NCBI GenBank assembly: GCA_030549205.1
Contig: JAUKTV010000012.1
Span: 558,001-622,000, forward strand
Reading direction: 5' to 3'
Length of the DNA stretch: 64,000 bases
From: Apiosordaria backusii
Lineage: Eukaryota; Ascomycota; Sordariomycetes; Sordariales; Lasiosphaeriaceae
Below are positions 21,024-32,811 of this stretch, piece after piece; within the stretch, counting starts at the first letter, position 1, and each line of letters opens with the position of its first letter. The notes under the pieces are model-generated. The model did no database searches and was not told the origin of the DNA. It saw only the letters and a list, made by a program, of their open reading frames with translations. The translations under genes were made by a program, and so were the position numbers.

Positions 21024-22960
21024 TCACAAAATCATCTTAAACATCGGATCTCTGTCATCACCGCTTCCCGCAAACTTTGCATATTTCCCCCTCACCTTGT
21101 CCTTGTTGATCTTGATGCACCAAAAAACATTTGCAAGAATTCTATTCCTTTTGTCAGTTTGAACCTGTAGATAAGCGTGCAGCAGACTTACGCAAGCCAG
21201 GCATACACTAACAAGCCCAGAATGATGCTATGCCCCTTATGATACAACGGCCCGTCAACACTCGGATATGCAAAAGTCGCCACAAAGCCCCCGCAGTTGG
21301 CAATCGCTAGCTGGAGTGCCGAGGTGGTCGCTCTCTTGTAATGACCAGCAGAATTGTTGGAGTTCCAAACCAGTATGCAAGGAACACTGCTATACATCCC
21401 GATGGCCATGAGACAAGTCATGCCAAACCGGACATGTGGCGAGGGGACGTTTCCAATGACCCCATAGCCGACGATGGCAACGAGGAGAGTGAAGAGCATA
21501 ATGACGCCACGCAGCTTGAGGCGGTCAGAGGCAAAGGCGACGGCGACTGTTACTGGGGTGGCGACCGCATATGGGATGACGGACCAAAGTTGGCTCTGGT
21601 TGGCATTCGAGGTGATTTTGAGGTCGTTGATAATTGTCGGAAGCTGAACTGTTAGAACTCTGTAGTTTGGACGGAGAGCTTGAAGACTGTGACGGACTTA
21701 CAAAGAGACCAAAGCTATAAAGCCCAGACAAAATGGCAAAGTAAGCCGTGGCAGTCAGCCAGACCTGGAGGTTGAATATGCCGCGGCGCACCTCGGACCA
21801 CTTGAACTTCTCTTCGCGTTCCAAAACAGGGCTGCGACTGCGTGTCAGTTATGCATCCAGTTCGGCACCACAAATCATCAAAAAACATACTTGAACCTCT
21901 CATCACCCCCAGCAACTCTGATCTTCCCCTGTAACCTCAGTTGCGCAAAGTCTCTCTCCTCTTGGGTAAGATATGACGCCGTCGCGATGTTCGTCGGCAG
22001 GAACAGGTATGCAATGACGCCTGCAACAACCGTCTGTCTTCCGCATCAGCAGACATCTTTCAGCGCATATTATCGGCAAAACTCACAATAATTCCCTCCA
22101 TAATGAAAATCCACCTCCAGCCTTCCAACCCTCCCCTAGGTCCAATCGCCGAAAGCCCCCGTGCCAAGAGCCCTATGTTCTTTGTCAGCGTACCCCCTTT
22201 TACCCCTGAACACTCTTGAACACCCCAACACCCAACCACAAGCCTATACAACCTCCTACCTTGCCCACATTTCCACCCACAGGTACAAAAAAGAACAGAC
22301 AAACTCACCCCCAAAAGCCCCCGACAAACTCGCCGCCGTGTAAAAAACACCAATCCTCACCGCCATTTCTTGTCTTGTATACAACCCCGACAGATACAGC
22401 ACAATCCCCGGCAGCAAACCCCCCTCCGCCAACCCCAGCACCGCCCTTACCGCAAAGAAACTGCCAAAATTCCTCACAAACCCCAGGCACATCGTCACAA
22501 TCCCCCAGACGACTGTCAACAGCGGCAGCCAGATCCGTGGCGTAATCTTCTTGAGGAGGAGGTTGGAAGGGACCTCGCTGGCGATGTAGGTGGCGTAAAA
22601 GACGGCAAGTCCCTGGTTGTACTGCGTGTTGGTGATGCCGAGGTCGGCTTCGAGGCCGATAATCTTGGCGTTGCCGACGTTGGTGCGGTCGAGGAAGGAG
22701 CAGAGGAAGAGGAGGGAAAGGATGGGGAGGATTCTTTTGCGGGGGTGTTAGTTGATGATGGGAACCAGAGAAAGGGGGAGAAGATACCGGGTGTCCATCT
22801 TGAGGAGGATACGCTTTGCGAGGTGGGCCTCATCTTGTTCGGAAAGGGTGGTGGTGGGGTTGATGTCTTCGCGTTTGGTGGTTTCGGGGCCGCTGGAGAT
22901 GTGGTCGCTGTCGGACTTTTCCAGGGCTGCGCCTGGAGTTGGGTGGTGCGGTGTAGTCAT
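21024..22960 (-). CDS. MFS permease, anion:cation symporter (allantoate/nicotinate-type) family
   Basis: Seven exons in transcript order: 22960-22788, 22733-22309, 22172-22087, 22033-21891, 21837-21702, 21643-21192 and 21141-21024, giving 510 aa. A ~55-residue cytosolic N-terminus precedes TM1, with LFLCSFLDRTNVGNAKI typical of the ACS family (yeast Dal5, Tna1, Vht1). The GLAEGGLLPG motif follows, then RIGVFYTAASLSGAFGG between helices 4 and 5, GWRWIFIMEG, and twelve predicted helices overall. Substrates in the family are small organic anions such as allantoate, nicotinate, pantothenate and biotin; the substrate here is not determined. The acceptor for exon 6 (TTCAG) is fixed by frame, five nt downstream of a decoy AG. 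Confidence 0.9.
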
Positions 22961-24188
22961 TTTCCAGGATGTCTGTCTGCCTTGCGCAACATATTACGAT
23001 GGTTTTGTGAAATTTTCCGAGATCAAGATGTTGAGTGTAAGAGTGAGCTTCTTCTGCCCCTCATAATGGTACCGTGACACCTACGAGGACGTACACGGGG
23101 CATGGGCAGGTGATATGTAACCTGCCTTTTACCCCTGCGCTGCCATTTCCTCAAGAAAGCTGGGACAGAAAAACCACGTTGACGTTGTTGCTACAGCGCC
23201 CACTTTTCTCGTCCTGTCTCACTGGATTCGTGTTATCGATGACTGATCTGCACGAGCTGCATGTATTCGCCCGAGACTGTGCAGCAACATCAACTAATCG
23301 AGCGTAGTACGGCGTGCTGGTGTCTCACTCAGCGCCGGTGATCTGATCATCTCATTTCATGGCCATTGAGTGCTTGCAAGTTCCCCGCGCTAATAGTGAC
23401 GGTGACACTGAGATTGGCGGGGCAGCATCCGCTTCAAACATTCATGAAATCATGATGACAATCTGGATTACCAACGCGGAGTTTCTCGCAATGGTAACAA
23501 GATCTCGAATGAGTGGTGAGACGTGAAGGAAGAAGACGTTCACAAAAAGCGGTTATTCCCGGCTTGGTATTTTCTAGTGGGTTACAGTGGGTCACGATTC
23601 TCCCCACAGCGCCTCAACCGCTGTCAGCGGGGAACTGCCGGTCGAGCCGCTGGATCTGAATACCTTCGACCATCTTAGTTGATGAATCCATTGTGGCTCG
23701 AAGAAGAAACCAAGAACCAGAACTCTGGACATCTTCACATGCCTGCTCATTCAGTAAGCCACAATGAAACCCAAGCCGATTATCGATGCCGAACTCCGAC
23801 CTCATGCATCGCGTCCAGACGCTGAGTGAGGAGCACCCCTGACTAGATGCCCCGCGCCTTTTTCCCGGCTCCCAGATTTACCACCGGCGACCTCGGCCCT
23901 CTCCGCCCCCCCTGTTCTGGTGACGTAGGACACCATTGGCAAGTCAAAACGGAAGGAACCCGTTGACTGCAAGATCGGATGGCAGATTTGCATGCCTGCG
24001 CCCGCATGCGCCGGCCGGGCGGGTTGCCTACCCTATGGTGCTTGTGCTTGTGTCCCTGTCTGGCAGACCTTCCCTTTGCCACGGAGCTGGGACGGTGTAA
24101 ACATTAAAATCAAGGAGCCATTGTCTTTCTCGGCTCCGGTACCGGGTATTGATTCTTGTTTGTGTTTTATTGGAATTCTCGAGGCAAG
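22961..24188. other. Intergenic between divergent MFS and SCOT genes
   Basis: About 1.2 kb between divergent genes. No open frame with recognisable content. Contains the promoters of both. Confidence 0.55.
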
Positions 24189-26101
24189 ATGAGGAATATG
24201 GCCAGTGTTGTTGGGCGGCGCGCAATTGCGCTTTCATCGTCGAGGGGATCATGTGCTCGGCAGCTCCAGTTGAGCTTGAGGATAACGGCAACGACATCAG
24301 CACCACAACCGAAAGTCACAGTCAATTGCGCCCAGTCCAGATTCTTGTCTTACACGCGACCATGGAGGAGAGAGATCCCAGTTGCCGAGCCGAAAAGGGG
24401 AGACTCCAAGGTGTGGGCATCAGCAGATGAAGCAGTGGCCGATATCAAAAGTGGCTCTGTCTTGCTCAGTGCCGGGTTTGGATTGTGTGGTGTAGCTTGT
24501 AAGCCCCTTTTGTGTTTCCCACACAGCAACACAAAAATTCTGACTACAATGTCTTCAAAAGCAACATTGATCGCAGCCCTCCGTCGCCGTGGCCCAGAAT
24601 CCCTCCACTCGCTAACAGCAGTCTCCAACAATGCCGGCTCAGAAGGCCGCGGTGGGCTCGCTCTCCTCACAGAAAACGGCCAAGTCGACCGCATGATCAT
24701 GTCCTACCTGGGCTCCAACAAAAAGCTCGAAAAGCAGTACCTCACCGGAAAGATCGCCGTGGAGTTATGTCCCCAAGGCACAATCGCTGAGAGAATCCGC
24801 GCTGCTGGCAGTGGCATCCCAGCCTTTTTCACACCCACGGGTGGCAGTATGTTGTTTTTCCCACCTCTCCCTTTTCTTCCCTTTCTAACCACTGCTAGAC
24901 ACCCTAATCCAATCCGGCTCTCTCCCCACTCGTTACTCCCCAGACGGCACCGTCGTCGAATTCTCCCCTCCCCGAGAAACCCGCATCTTCAACGGCAAAG
25001 CCTACCTAATGGAAACTGCCCTCCCAGGAGACGTCGCCATCCTCCGCGCCTGGAAAGTCGATAAAGCCGGCAACTGCGTCTTCCGCCACACCACCAAAAC
25101 CTTTGCTCCCCTCATGGCCAAAGCCGCTAAACTCGCCATCGTCGAAGCAGAGAACATTGTCGAAATCGGCGAGATCGACCCCAGCGAAGTGAACCTTCCA
25201 GGCATTTACGTAGACAGGATAGTCCCAGCCGTGGAGCCCTCCCAGATAGAAATCCTCAAGACGCGGTCCCCTGAGGCAGACTCCAGCAGCCCACCAAAAG
25301 CAGAAAGTGAGGCCCAACTCAGACGCAACCGCATCGCCCGCCGAGCCGCAAAAGAACTGAAACCCGGCTTCTACGTCAACCTCGGCGTCGGCATCCCAAC
25401 ACTCGCCCCTTCTTTTCTCCCTCCCGGACAAAAAGTCTGGATCCAATCCGAGAATGGAATCTTGGGAATGGGTGATTACCCCCTTCCTGACGAAGTCGAT
25501 CCGTAAGTCTTTCCCCTAACCACCCCCCTTTTCCCCCGCAACCGCAGCTGACACCACCACGGCAGGGACATCATCAACGCAGGCAAAGAAACCACCACCC
25601 TCATCCCCGGCGCCTCCACCTTTGACTCGTCCGAGTCCTTCTCCATGATCCGAGGCGGGCACGTAGACGTCTCCATCCTTGGCGCCCTCCAAGTTTCCGC
25701 TGCGGGGGATCTAGCAAATTACATGATCCCCGGGAAGGTTTTCAAGGGAATGGGAGGGGCGATGGATCTGGTGTCGAATCCGGATAATACCAAGATTGTG
25801 GTTGCGACGGAGCACACGGCGAAGGATGGCAGCAGCAAGATTGTGCAACACTGTCAGCTGCCGGTGACGGGGAAGGGGGTTGTGAGTACGATTATTACTG
25901 ATTTGGTAAGTTTTCCAACGGAGGAATACATAGCTTGAGGGCATGTTGCTGACAAGAGAATAATAGGCGGTATTCCAGGTTGATAGGAAGAAGGGGACGT
26001 TGACTTTGACGGAGATTGCGCCGGGGGTGGATGTGGAGGAGGTACGGCAAAAGACAGATGCGGAGTTTAGCGTGGCGGAGGAGTTGGAGGTTATGGAGTA
26101 G
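24189..26101 (+). CDS. Succinyl-CoA:3-ketoacid CoA transferase, mitochondrial
   Basis: Exons 24189-24498, 24562-24846, 24899-25502, 25566-25905 and 25967-26101 give 557 aa. The basic, Ser/Arg-rich N-terminus (MRNMASVVGRRAIALSSSRG) is a likely mitochondrial presequence. The alpha half has SAGFGLCG, ALRRRGPESL, VSNNAGSEGRGG and ELCPQGTIAERIRAAGSGIP. The beta half has GIPTLAPSF and the catalytic SENGILGMGDYP (Glu ~383), which carries the CoA thioester intermediate. Both halves are fused in one chain as in eukaryotic SCOT. It transfers CoA between succinyl-CoA and acetoacetate or related acids, in ketone body or acyl-CoA detoxification. In fungi related enzymes also move CoA from propionyl-CoA. 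A Met three codons in is an alternative start. Confidence 0.95.
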
Positions 26102-26379
26102 TGGGCTTCGGGAGCATCAGCAATAGGCGTCGTTTTTTTGTGGGTTCTATGAACTTGTTTGATCGTTATTCATGATTATGGTGGTGTATGTATATACCTC
26201 TTAACGCTGGCTTGCTATATGCTGGATAGCTCAATGGCTGTACATATCAACATCGCTCCCAGTCTTTACATACATGTTGTATGTACAATGCTCCAGGATC
26301 ACAAAGGTTAGTGCGCCACAGCTTCGCCCACCAAAATAATTAACCTTCGTAATGCTGGAGGGTTATAGCTTTTCTAACC

Positions 26380-27702
26380 TCACAACTTGGCCTTCACCTT
26401 CTCCCCATCCAACTCCCCTTGCATTTCCCGTGCTACATTCTCCGTCTCGCTCACCTCGGTCACCTCCCCATCCAACCTGGTATCATCCTCCACTCCCTCT
26501 TCCTCTCCCTCTTGTTCCCTTGGCGGCTCCTCCCTTTCCCACTGCGCAAAATTCCCACCGCCAATCGCCTTGGCAATAGCATCCACGCTATTGAGAACCC
26601 ACTCGCACCCCTCATCTTCCGCCAGCCTTTCAATCCCCTCTTTTGCTTCCTGCCCATCAATATCAAATTCATCCTCCGTCTTGTGCAGCTCTTGCGCAAT
26701 AGCTTTTTTGAGACCGTACACATGGCTCAGCACCTGCGGTCCTACCCCCGTCTGCGCGCGCAGGCAGGCGATTGCTACCAGACTCGTCAAACACCTCCCC
26801 AATCTTGCCTGCTTGGGGACTGCCCCTTTGTCGTTTTGTCCCTGTGGTGGGTCACTCAGCAACATTGCGTAGTGACCTTGCAAGATGTAGCCTGGTAGGT
26901 CGGGGTGGGCTAGTGCGAGCTTTTGGGAGAGTTTGTTGTGGTAGGGGGTGTAGATTGATTTCCAGAGGGAGTTACCCCGCGCGACGGTGTCGTTGATGGT
27001 GCGGTTGGTGACGGTACGGGAGGGCGAGGTCGAGAGGGAGGGCGACCAGGGGTTTATTTCTAGGTCGGAGCGGAAGGCGTTGAGGCAGTTGATTGTGCGG
27101 GGGATGCCGTTGAAGGAGATGGATTTGAGGCCGGTTTCGCGGATGAGTTCGGCTAGGAGGAGGGGGTTAGACTGGTGGTGGGGGAGGAAGAGGGATGGGG
27201 GACGGTGGAGGAGGCGACGGAGTGGAGGGCGGTGAGGGATTGGGGGGAGTTGAGGGTGAATGTTGCTGCTGCCTATATGGGGGAGGTTAGGGGTGGTGGA
27301 CAAAAGGGGGGATAAAAAGGGGGGGGAAGGGGGAGGGGGGCATACGGCGATGGTGATCCAGGGGCGCTCGCCGTATCGCCTTTCTTTGGCTTCGCGGGAG
27401 AGGCGCTGGTAGATGTTGCGGATGTGTGGTGGCGCGGGGGTGGTGTTTGGGTTTGAGAAGGGGGCGTGGATGAGTTTCTTGAGGGAGGGGGTTAGGGACC
27501 CGAGGTCCTTGATTTTGGCTTCGGCCATTGTGAAGTTGGTCCACCAGGTGGGGGGTGGTGATGAGGGTGGTGGTGTTGTGGTTGTGGTTGTGGTTGCGGG
27601 TGTTGAAGTTGGTGTTGCTGCTGCTGCTGCGGTGGTAGTGATCAGTCTTGTTGTTGTTGAAGTGGCCCTGATGGTGAGGGAAGCGATGATGTTTGCAGAC
27701 AT
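26380..27702 (-). CDS. AhpD-like (carboxymuconolactone decarboxylase fold) protein, model uncertain
   Basis: The region reads as a long frame, with a GTATGC..CCATATAG intron at 27345-27273 well supported by the text on either side (PWITIA before, AATFTLNSPQSLTALH after). After it, the frame that continues into LAELIRETGLKSISFNGIPR is not the one entered, so one splice junction or a 1-nt indel between ~27130 and 27260 is unresolved. The C-terminal half (TINDTVARGNSLWKSIYTPY, LPGYILQGHYAMLLSDPP, SLVAIACLRAQTGVGPQVLS) matches fungal AhpD-like proteins that lack the CxxC peroxidase motif. The Thr/Pro-rich N-terminus may be a mitochondrial presequence; MAEAKIKDLG at 27528 is an alternative start. 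The gene converges on SCOT. Confidence 0.62.
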   Translation of the reverse strand: MSANIIASLTIRATSTTTRLITTTAAAAATPTSTPATTTTTTTPPPSSPPPTWWTNFTMAEAKIKDLGSLTPSLKKLIHAPFSNPNTTPAPPHIRNIYQRLSREAKERRYGERPWITIAVCPPPPSPPFLSPLLSTTPNLPHIGSSNIHPQLPPIPHRPPLRRLLHRPPSLFLPHHQSNPLLLAELIRETGLKSISFNGIPRTINCLNAFRSDLEINPWSPSLSTSPSRTVTNRTINDTVARGNSLWKSIYTPYHNKLSQKLALAHPDLPGYILQGHYAMLLSDPPQGQNDKGAVPKQARLGRCLTSLVAIACLRAQTGVGPQVLSHVYGLKKAIAQELHKTEDEFDIDGQEAKEGIERLAEDEGCEWVLNSVDAIAKAIGGGNFAQWEREEPPREQEGEEEGVEDDTRLDGEVTEVSETENVAREMQGELDGEKVKAKL

Positions 27703-28719
27703 CACCAATTGGGTGGAAAACGGGTGGTTTTGTTGGTCATATGGTGGAGAACGGGTGGTTGGTGGAGTTGATGATGCGCGGCCGACGGGATCCCTGGGAG
27801 CTTCCCGAAGGTGGAATCAGACGATCTGATTGGTGCGCGGGAAGGGGAATTGGGGTCGTGCAGCGCAAGAGCTCAACCCCTGTTCCTGCGCGCTGCTCCC
27901 CGCTTGACACCAAGATCTCCGGCAGGGACACCCGTTTTTAGCGGGGACGTTTTCCACTGCTGCTCGGCACTTCTTTTGCCTGCCGATGCGGGCACCTCTT
28001 TCAGAGCATCTCAACTTACCTTACCTACCGATACTCACGTCCCTGTCTCTACGGAGTCGTTCCCTTGAGCGTCGCCCCTCCGTTTGCGGCATACTCTCAT
28101 GTGTCCTAACACGTGTCTTGTCTTGTAGGTATTCATCATCAAACCTATCTCCAATTCTAGGCGCCGAGGTTAGACACATGCCTACCTCCCGCATCTTGAT
28201 CTACCATGCGAGCTGGGTGGGCGGCCGAAAAGCTGCAGATTCCCATCCCATCAGCCCATTCACTTTTATTTTCCATGATGGGAATCTCGTTCGTGTGGAA
28301 CGTTGTGTCACCCGAGGATACCGAATAGTGGTTGTGATCAGAAACAGCGGGTTGATGTTCCATGGGTTTGGGAACTGCCCCCCCTACCAGCACTGGCACG
28401 ATATGCATAGTATAGTATCTCTCCCAGAACAATGGGCCTTGCTTACCTTAGACAAGTCTAAAGTGTGGTGTGCTATGTCTGTGTTGTCGGGCATATTTTG
28501 GGCGTGAAACGCCCGTAGACTAAGGCTGGCTGTAGTGACCCGGGCAAATGTCCCCAGATGTCTGCTCCCTCTTGTTTCTGTGTATCTGTGCTGCCTTACT
28601 CCTCTTTTTGCTTCGTTTCTTTATGATATGATGATGCCTTCAATATCAAGTCCTGGGCTCTGATAGCGTGTGGTTCCCTTAATACCTTCTATTTACATTC
28701 GAGAGACACTACAAAGAAA
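27703..28719. other. Intergenic between divergent AhpD-like and dicarboxylate carrier genes
   Basis: About 1 kb. A 173-codon plus-strand frame (27986-28507) has no recognisable domain or codon bias and is taken as chance. Promoters of both neighbours lie here. Confidence 0.5.
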
Positions 28720-30117
28720 ATGAGTGAACAAAAAGGAATCAAGCAGCCATTCTGGCTTGGGTGAGTCGACCGACCCGTCTTATTTTCGTCCCTGCCCTGT
28801 TCCAGCCGGGCATCCCCCTACCTTGTCTACCTGTACGTAGAGATGGGTATTAACACAGCAATTACAGCGGAGCAGCAGCTTCCATGGCAGTATGCTTCAG
28901 TAAGTAGACTCCCCTGCCTATTGTGAGGGTACGTGACAACATTGCATTGTATGCTAAATCTACACAGCACATCCCTTGGATCTTACAAAGTAGTACGTTT
29001 ACATTGGCCTTCAACCTAACCCCTGAAATTGCATGCCTCGTAGCTAACCGTCATCCCGCCCAGCCGCATGCAGGTCCTTCAAACAAGGGCGCCCATGCTC
29101 TCCACTCTGTACCGATTCGCCGTTCGTGATGGTGAGCCGCTTCCCGTTAGTGAACTGCTAGTAGCATGTTGATATTGATGTCCATCAGGGATACCCTCCC
29201 TCTGGTCCGGCCTCTCGGCTTCAGTCCTCCGTCAATCCACATATTCCACTGCCAGATTTGGTCTCTACACCATCCTCTCCCGTCAAATGCAGAAGCAGTC
29301 CGGTGTTGCCAAGTTGTCCACCACGTCCACAGTCGTCTGCGCAAGCGTTGCCGGTGGGTTAGCCGGGATGATAGGAAATCCAACTGAGGTATGCATCGGT
29401 CCCTCCCACACACTCATACAGCAGAGCTGAACAAACAGGTCGTCCTCGTCCGGATGTGCGCCGACGCCGCCAAGCCACCCGCAGAGCGTTTCTTGTATTC
29501 CGATGCGGTGACCGCCTTGGTCCGGATTGCCAAAGAGGAGGGCGTCAGAGTATTTGGGAGGGGGCTGTCCGCCAATATTGTTAGGAGTGTTCTCATGAGT
29601 GAGTTGCCCTCCGATTAGGCCGGCTTGAGAAGTTGCTTACACTGGTAAAGATGTCTCTCAGATTGCACCGTCAGTCCCGCAACATTTGATGATCCCAAAC
29701 CGCGCTCATGAGATGATGATAGATATGCCGCCGCGAAACGAACCATTCTTTCCCGCACTGAGTTAAAAGATGACATACGAACACATGCACTAGCATCGCT
29801 CTTTGCCGGGACGGTTGCCACCACAGCATGCGCGCCAGCCGACGTGCTGAAGAGTAGGATCCAGAGCGCCGCCAAAGGCTCGACAGTATGTCTCCCTGTC
29901 TTGCAGTCCAAACCCGCCAATCTAACGACCCCAGGTCCTACAAGTAGTCCGTGACGGTTTGAGACAAGAAGGGCCTGTGTTCCTTATGAAAGGATGGACC
30001 CCCGCGTGGCTTCGGTTGACACCTCACACTGTCCTCACGTTCGTAATCATGGAGAAACTCCAGGAACTCGTCAACATGACCGCCGCGACCCCGATCCCCA
30101 GTCGAGCCACCGTTTGA
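28720..30117 (+). CDS. DIC1: Mitochondrial dicarboxylate carrier
   Basis: Nine exons: 28720-28760, 28868-28899, 28968-28992, 29064-29131, 29189-29388, 29439-29598, 29651-29669, 29723-29885 and 29935-30117, giving 296 aa, the usual length of the family. Three carrier repeats are visible: THPLDLTKYRMQ in repeat 1, GNPTEVVLVRMCAD in repeat 2, and CAPADVLKSRIQSA in repeat 3. A WSGLSASVLRQSTYSTARFG block matches the DIC group. It exchanges malate or succinate for phosphate across the inner mitochondrial membrane. Three exons are only 19-32 nt long; they are needed to keep the carrier repeats in frame. The stop lies 8 nt from the stop of the convergent regulator gene. Confidence 0.86.
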
Positions 30118-30125
30118 GACCGCCC

Positions 30126-32811
30126 TCAGGTGCCAAAATCCGGTAGATTCGACCAGTTCAACCAATCCAACGCCGCTGCATCATCCCAGGGGTACATATT
30201 GAGCGCTGGATCAAATTCATTATTGACCCTGCTGAGCGCCTCAACAATCTGGTCGTCAGACATGGATGAGAACTGGATCGGCTCGGGCCAGATGGGCGGT
30301 TCCAGGAAACCCGAGACAGCAGGGTTGGGGGGTATGGCGTCTGCCATTCCGAAGCTTCCACGAGCATGGTTGTGGTTATTGGCGTTACTGTGTCTTGCAT
30401 ATGGCGTTGCGGCATGGTGTTGCGTTAGAGGTTCTGTTTGGTGGCCAGTTCGGGGTCGAGGGGCTGTTTCGTTTGCGGATAGCGCTGCTTTTTTGACAAT
30501 GTATTTGAGGTATTTTCCATACAGTGCCGACATGCCATTTCGATGCTTTGTTGCTGAACCAATGCGCTCGAGGACCTCTGCTGTTTCCTCGATGAGCGCC
30601 CGGACGCTAGGGGCTAAATTGGAGTTGCCCGGTAGTTGGCCACTGAGACGGAGTGCGAAGCATGCGGCAAATGAAATCATGATGGCTGTGTTATTGGGCA
30701 TGCTGGACAGCTGACCCTCCCCCTGAATGGCAGCCCGCATGACGTTTAACGCTGACGACAGGCCGGCTGCGTGGAAAAAGTGACGGACTTCAGTCGGAGC
30801 TGTTGGATGGTTGATGACGCTGCTGTAGATGGAAAGTCGGGTATGTGTTACTAGAATTTGAACATATGGCGGCAGTCGATGCTCTGCATTGCTGTCAGCG
30901 ACAGGTGTTTCTCTGAACTGTGTATGATACCATAACCTACGGGGTCCGGTGCCAATGGAGATACCCCATTTAGCATGCCATTCGTCAAAGAACTTGTCAA
31001 CTGTCATCTGGATTCTACACTCGAGTCAGTTATACCGCTTCTCGAATCCATTGGGGGAAGAGTGCTTACGAGGTCGCAATAATCCCACCCCCCGTCCTTC
31101 CATCCCGAGAGCCATCACAAACAGCCCTGATGGATACAAACAGATCATCCTGCCCACCATCAGCAAATATTCCCCACTCTCACTCATATGCCAGAATACT
31201 CACCAAGTCCCTCCTTAAAACAGCCATGGAAACCAGATGCCCATCCATTGTATCCGCAATGTTCGACAAGTGCCATTGATCACACCCCTTGAGAATCGGC
31301 GTAATCGGCACCGTATAACACCGTCCTCTCGCCAAACACATGCCCCTCTCTAACACAAAAAGCGAGATCCAGCACCTCTCCCGTCTCCTCAACAACCGTC
31401 TACCATATTCACTGTTTGGGTCCACATCAGAAAACCCATCAAGCGAAAGCGCCACCTTTGGATCGATGCAATCTGCCCTCGGGACTTGCATCGGGATTCC
31501 ACCCATCCCTTGTCCACCTACACTCTGCTGTGGGACTAGTATCTTGTGCAGACTGAGATCGAGAGCCATAGTTGTCGCCATGCTTACGTACCAGCATGTT
31601 TCGTCGTCGGTGCTGTGTTTGCCGGGTGCCATCCAGGGGACGTTGACCATGAAGGCGAGGACAATTTCGACGGAGCGGTACCGGTCACGAATGATTCGGT
31701 TGACGAGGGCTTGACAGTGGTTGGAGAGTCGGCGGGACAGGGCGGATGCGGCGGGCATGAACAGGGCAGAGGCGGCGCATATTGAAGTGAAGAGAAAGGC
31801 GGATCGGGAACGAGTGAAGGCTGCTGTGTATAAAGCTGGATCGAGACCCCAGCGGGTGTGCGCCAGGTTGTGATGGAAGCTGTTGAAGATTAGGCTTGAG
31901 TGAAAAGTGAGTATCAGGTATACATACAAGTTAAACAGGGTATCGGCCTCCTCCACGGTTATGAGACCGAGGTCAATGGGATCCAGATCACCTCCGACAT
32001 CGAGACTGAACTGGCTGAGCTTAAAGAACTTTTCCACCTCGGATATCTTGTCAGGCTGCTTGTTTTGACGTGCCCGTAGGTGTGAGGCCGCCTCGGCAGC
32101 TATATTGTCATTTCCAGATTTTGGTGACACATGCAGATCCGATGCGCGGGCAAGAAGCTGGAGAGGGTTCTCAGCATCGTCAACCGCAAGACTCTCCTCA
32201 ACAACATGGCCCTGAGACGGTGTCGATTCCTGGGGCGGGACACTCATGCCGTCTTGATCAGAACCAGTGCTGTCTCCGGCGTCAGATGAGGCGTCTGGTA
32301 ACAGTATGTCGCTATGTCTTGAGTCTCGTCTCGGATTCGGGTGCCTTCCACCGACTTGGATAGAGTCCCCTGGCGGCAGGGACCCGTCCGAACTGGTCCC
32401 AAGGAGAACCTTGAGCTCTGATACAACCTTGGTGGCCTCAATTCCCTGAATGCTGGTCCCTGATCTTCTCACTGCTTGCTCAACCTGGTGCAATGCTTTC
32501 TCAAGTCCCGTCCGTTTGCTGCAAGCGGGGTTAGTAACTAGATATGGACGATTGTAAACAGATTCTCACTTTTTTACACCTTTTCGACGTCCAACATGAA
32601 AGTCTGGTCGAACACACTGCACGCCCAATTGAAGACAGCGCTGGCAACGATCGTCGTTCGGTATGCGTCCTTTTTCACACTTGATCTTGCTTCTACGGCA
32701 CACGAGACATGCAGCAGCCCGGCGGCTGTTGTGATCCTTGGGCGAGTCCCTGGCGCTGTCTCCTTTCTGTGCGCCAGCGGTGTCTGGCCGGCCTATTGAG
32801 TCGACGTCCAT
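30126..32811 (-). CDS. Zn2Cys6 fungal transcription factor
   Basis: Five exons in transcript order: 32811-32570, 32518-31928, 31879-31204, 31149-31070 and 31014-30126, giving 825 aa. The Zn2Cys6 binuclear cluster (Cys35, 38, 45, 56, 59, 66; spacing CX2CX6CX10CX2CX6C) reads ACLVCRRSKIKCEKGR then DRCQRCLQLGVQC. It is followed by a basic linker VGRRKGVKNKRTG and a short coiled coil (GLEKALHQVEQAV). The middle holds the fungal regulatory region, with ETCWYVSMATTMALDLSLHK and RRRERCWISLFVLERGM. The Asn-rich tail ends in an acidic, Trp/Leu-rich segment (DDAAALDWLNWSNLPDF), a likely activation domain. The gene is divergent from the FAD monooxygenase and may regulate it. The specific subfamily is not identified. 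Confidence 0.9.

Noticed and set aside
27986..28507. 173-codon plus-strand frame
   Set aside because: No domain, no biased codon use, low-information composition; it lies in the promoter region of the dicarboxylate carrier.
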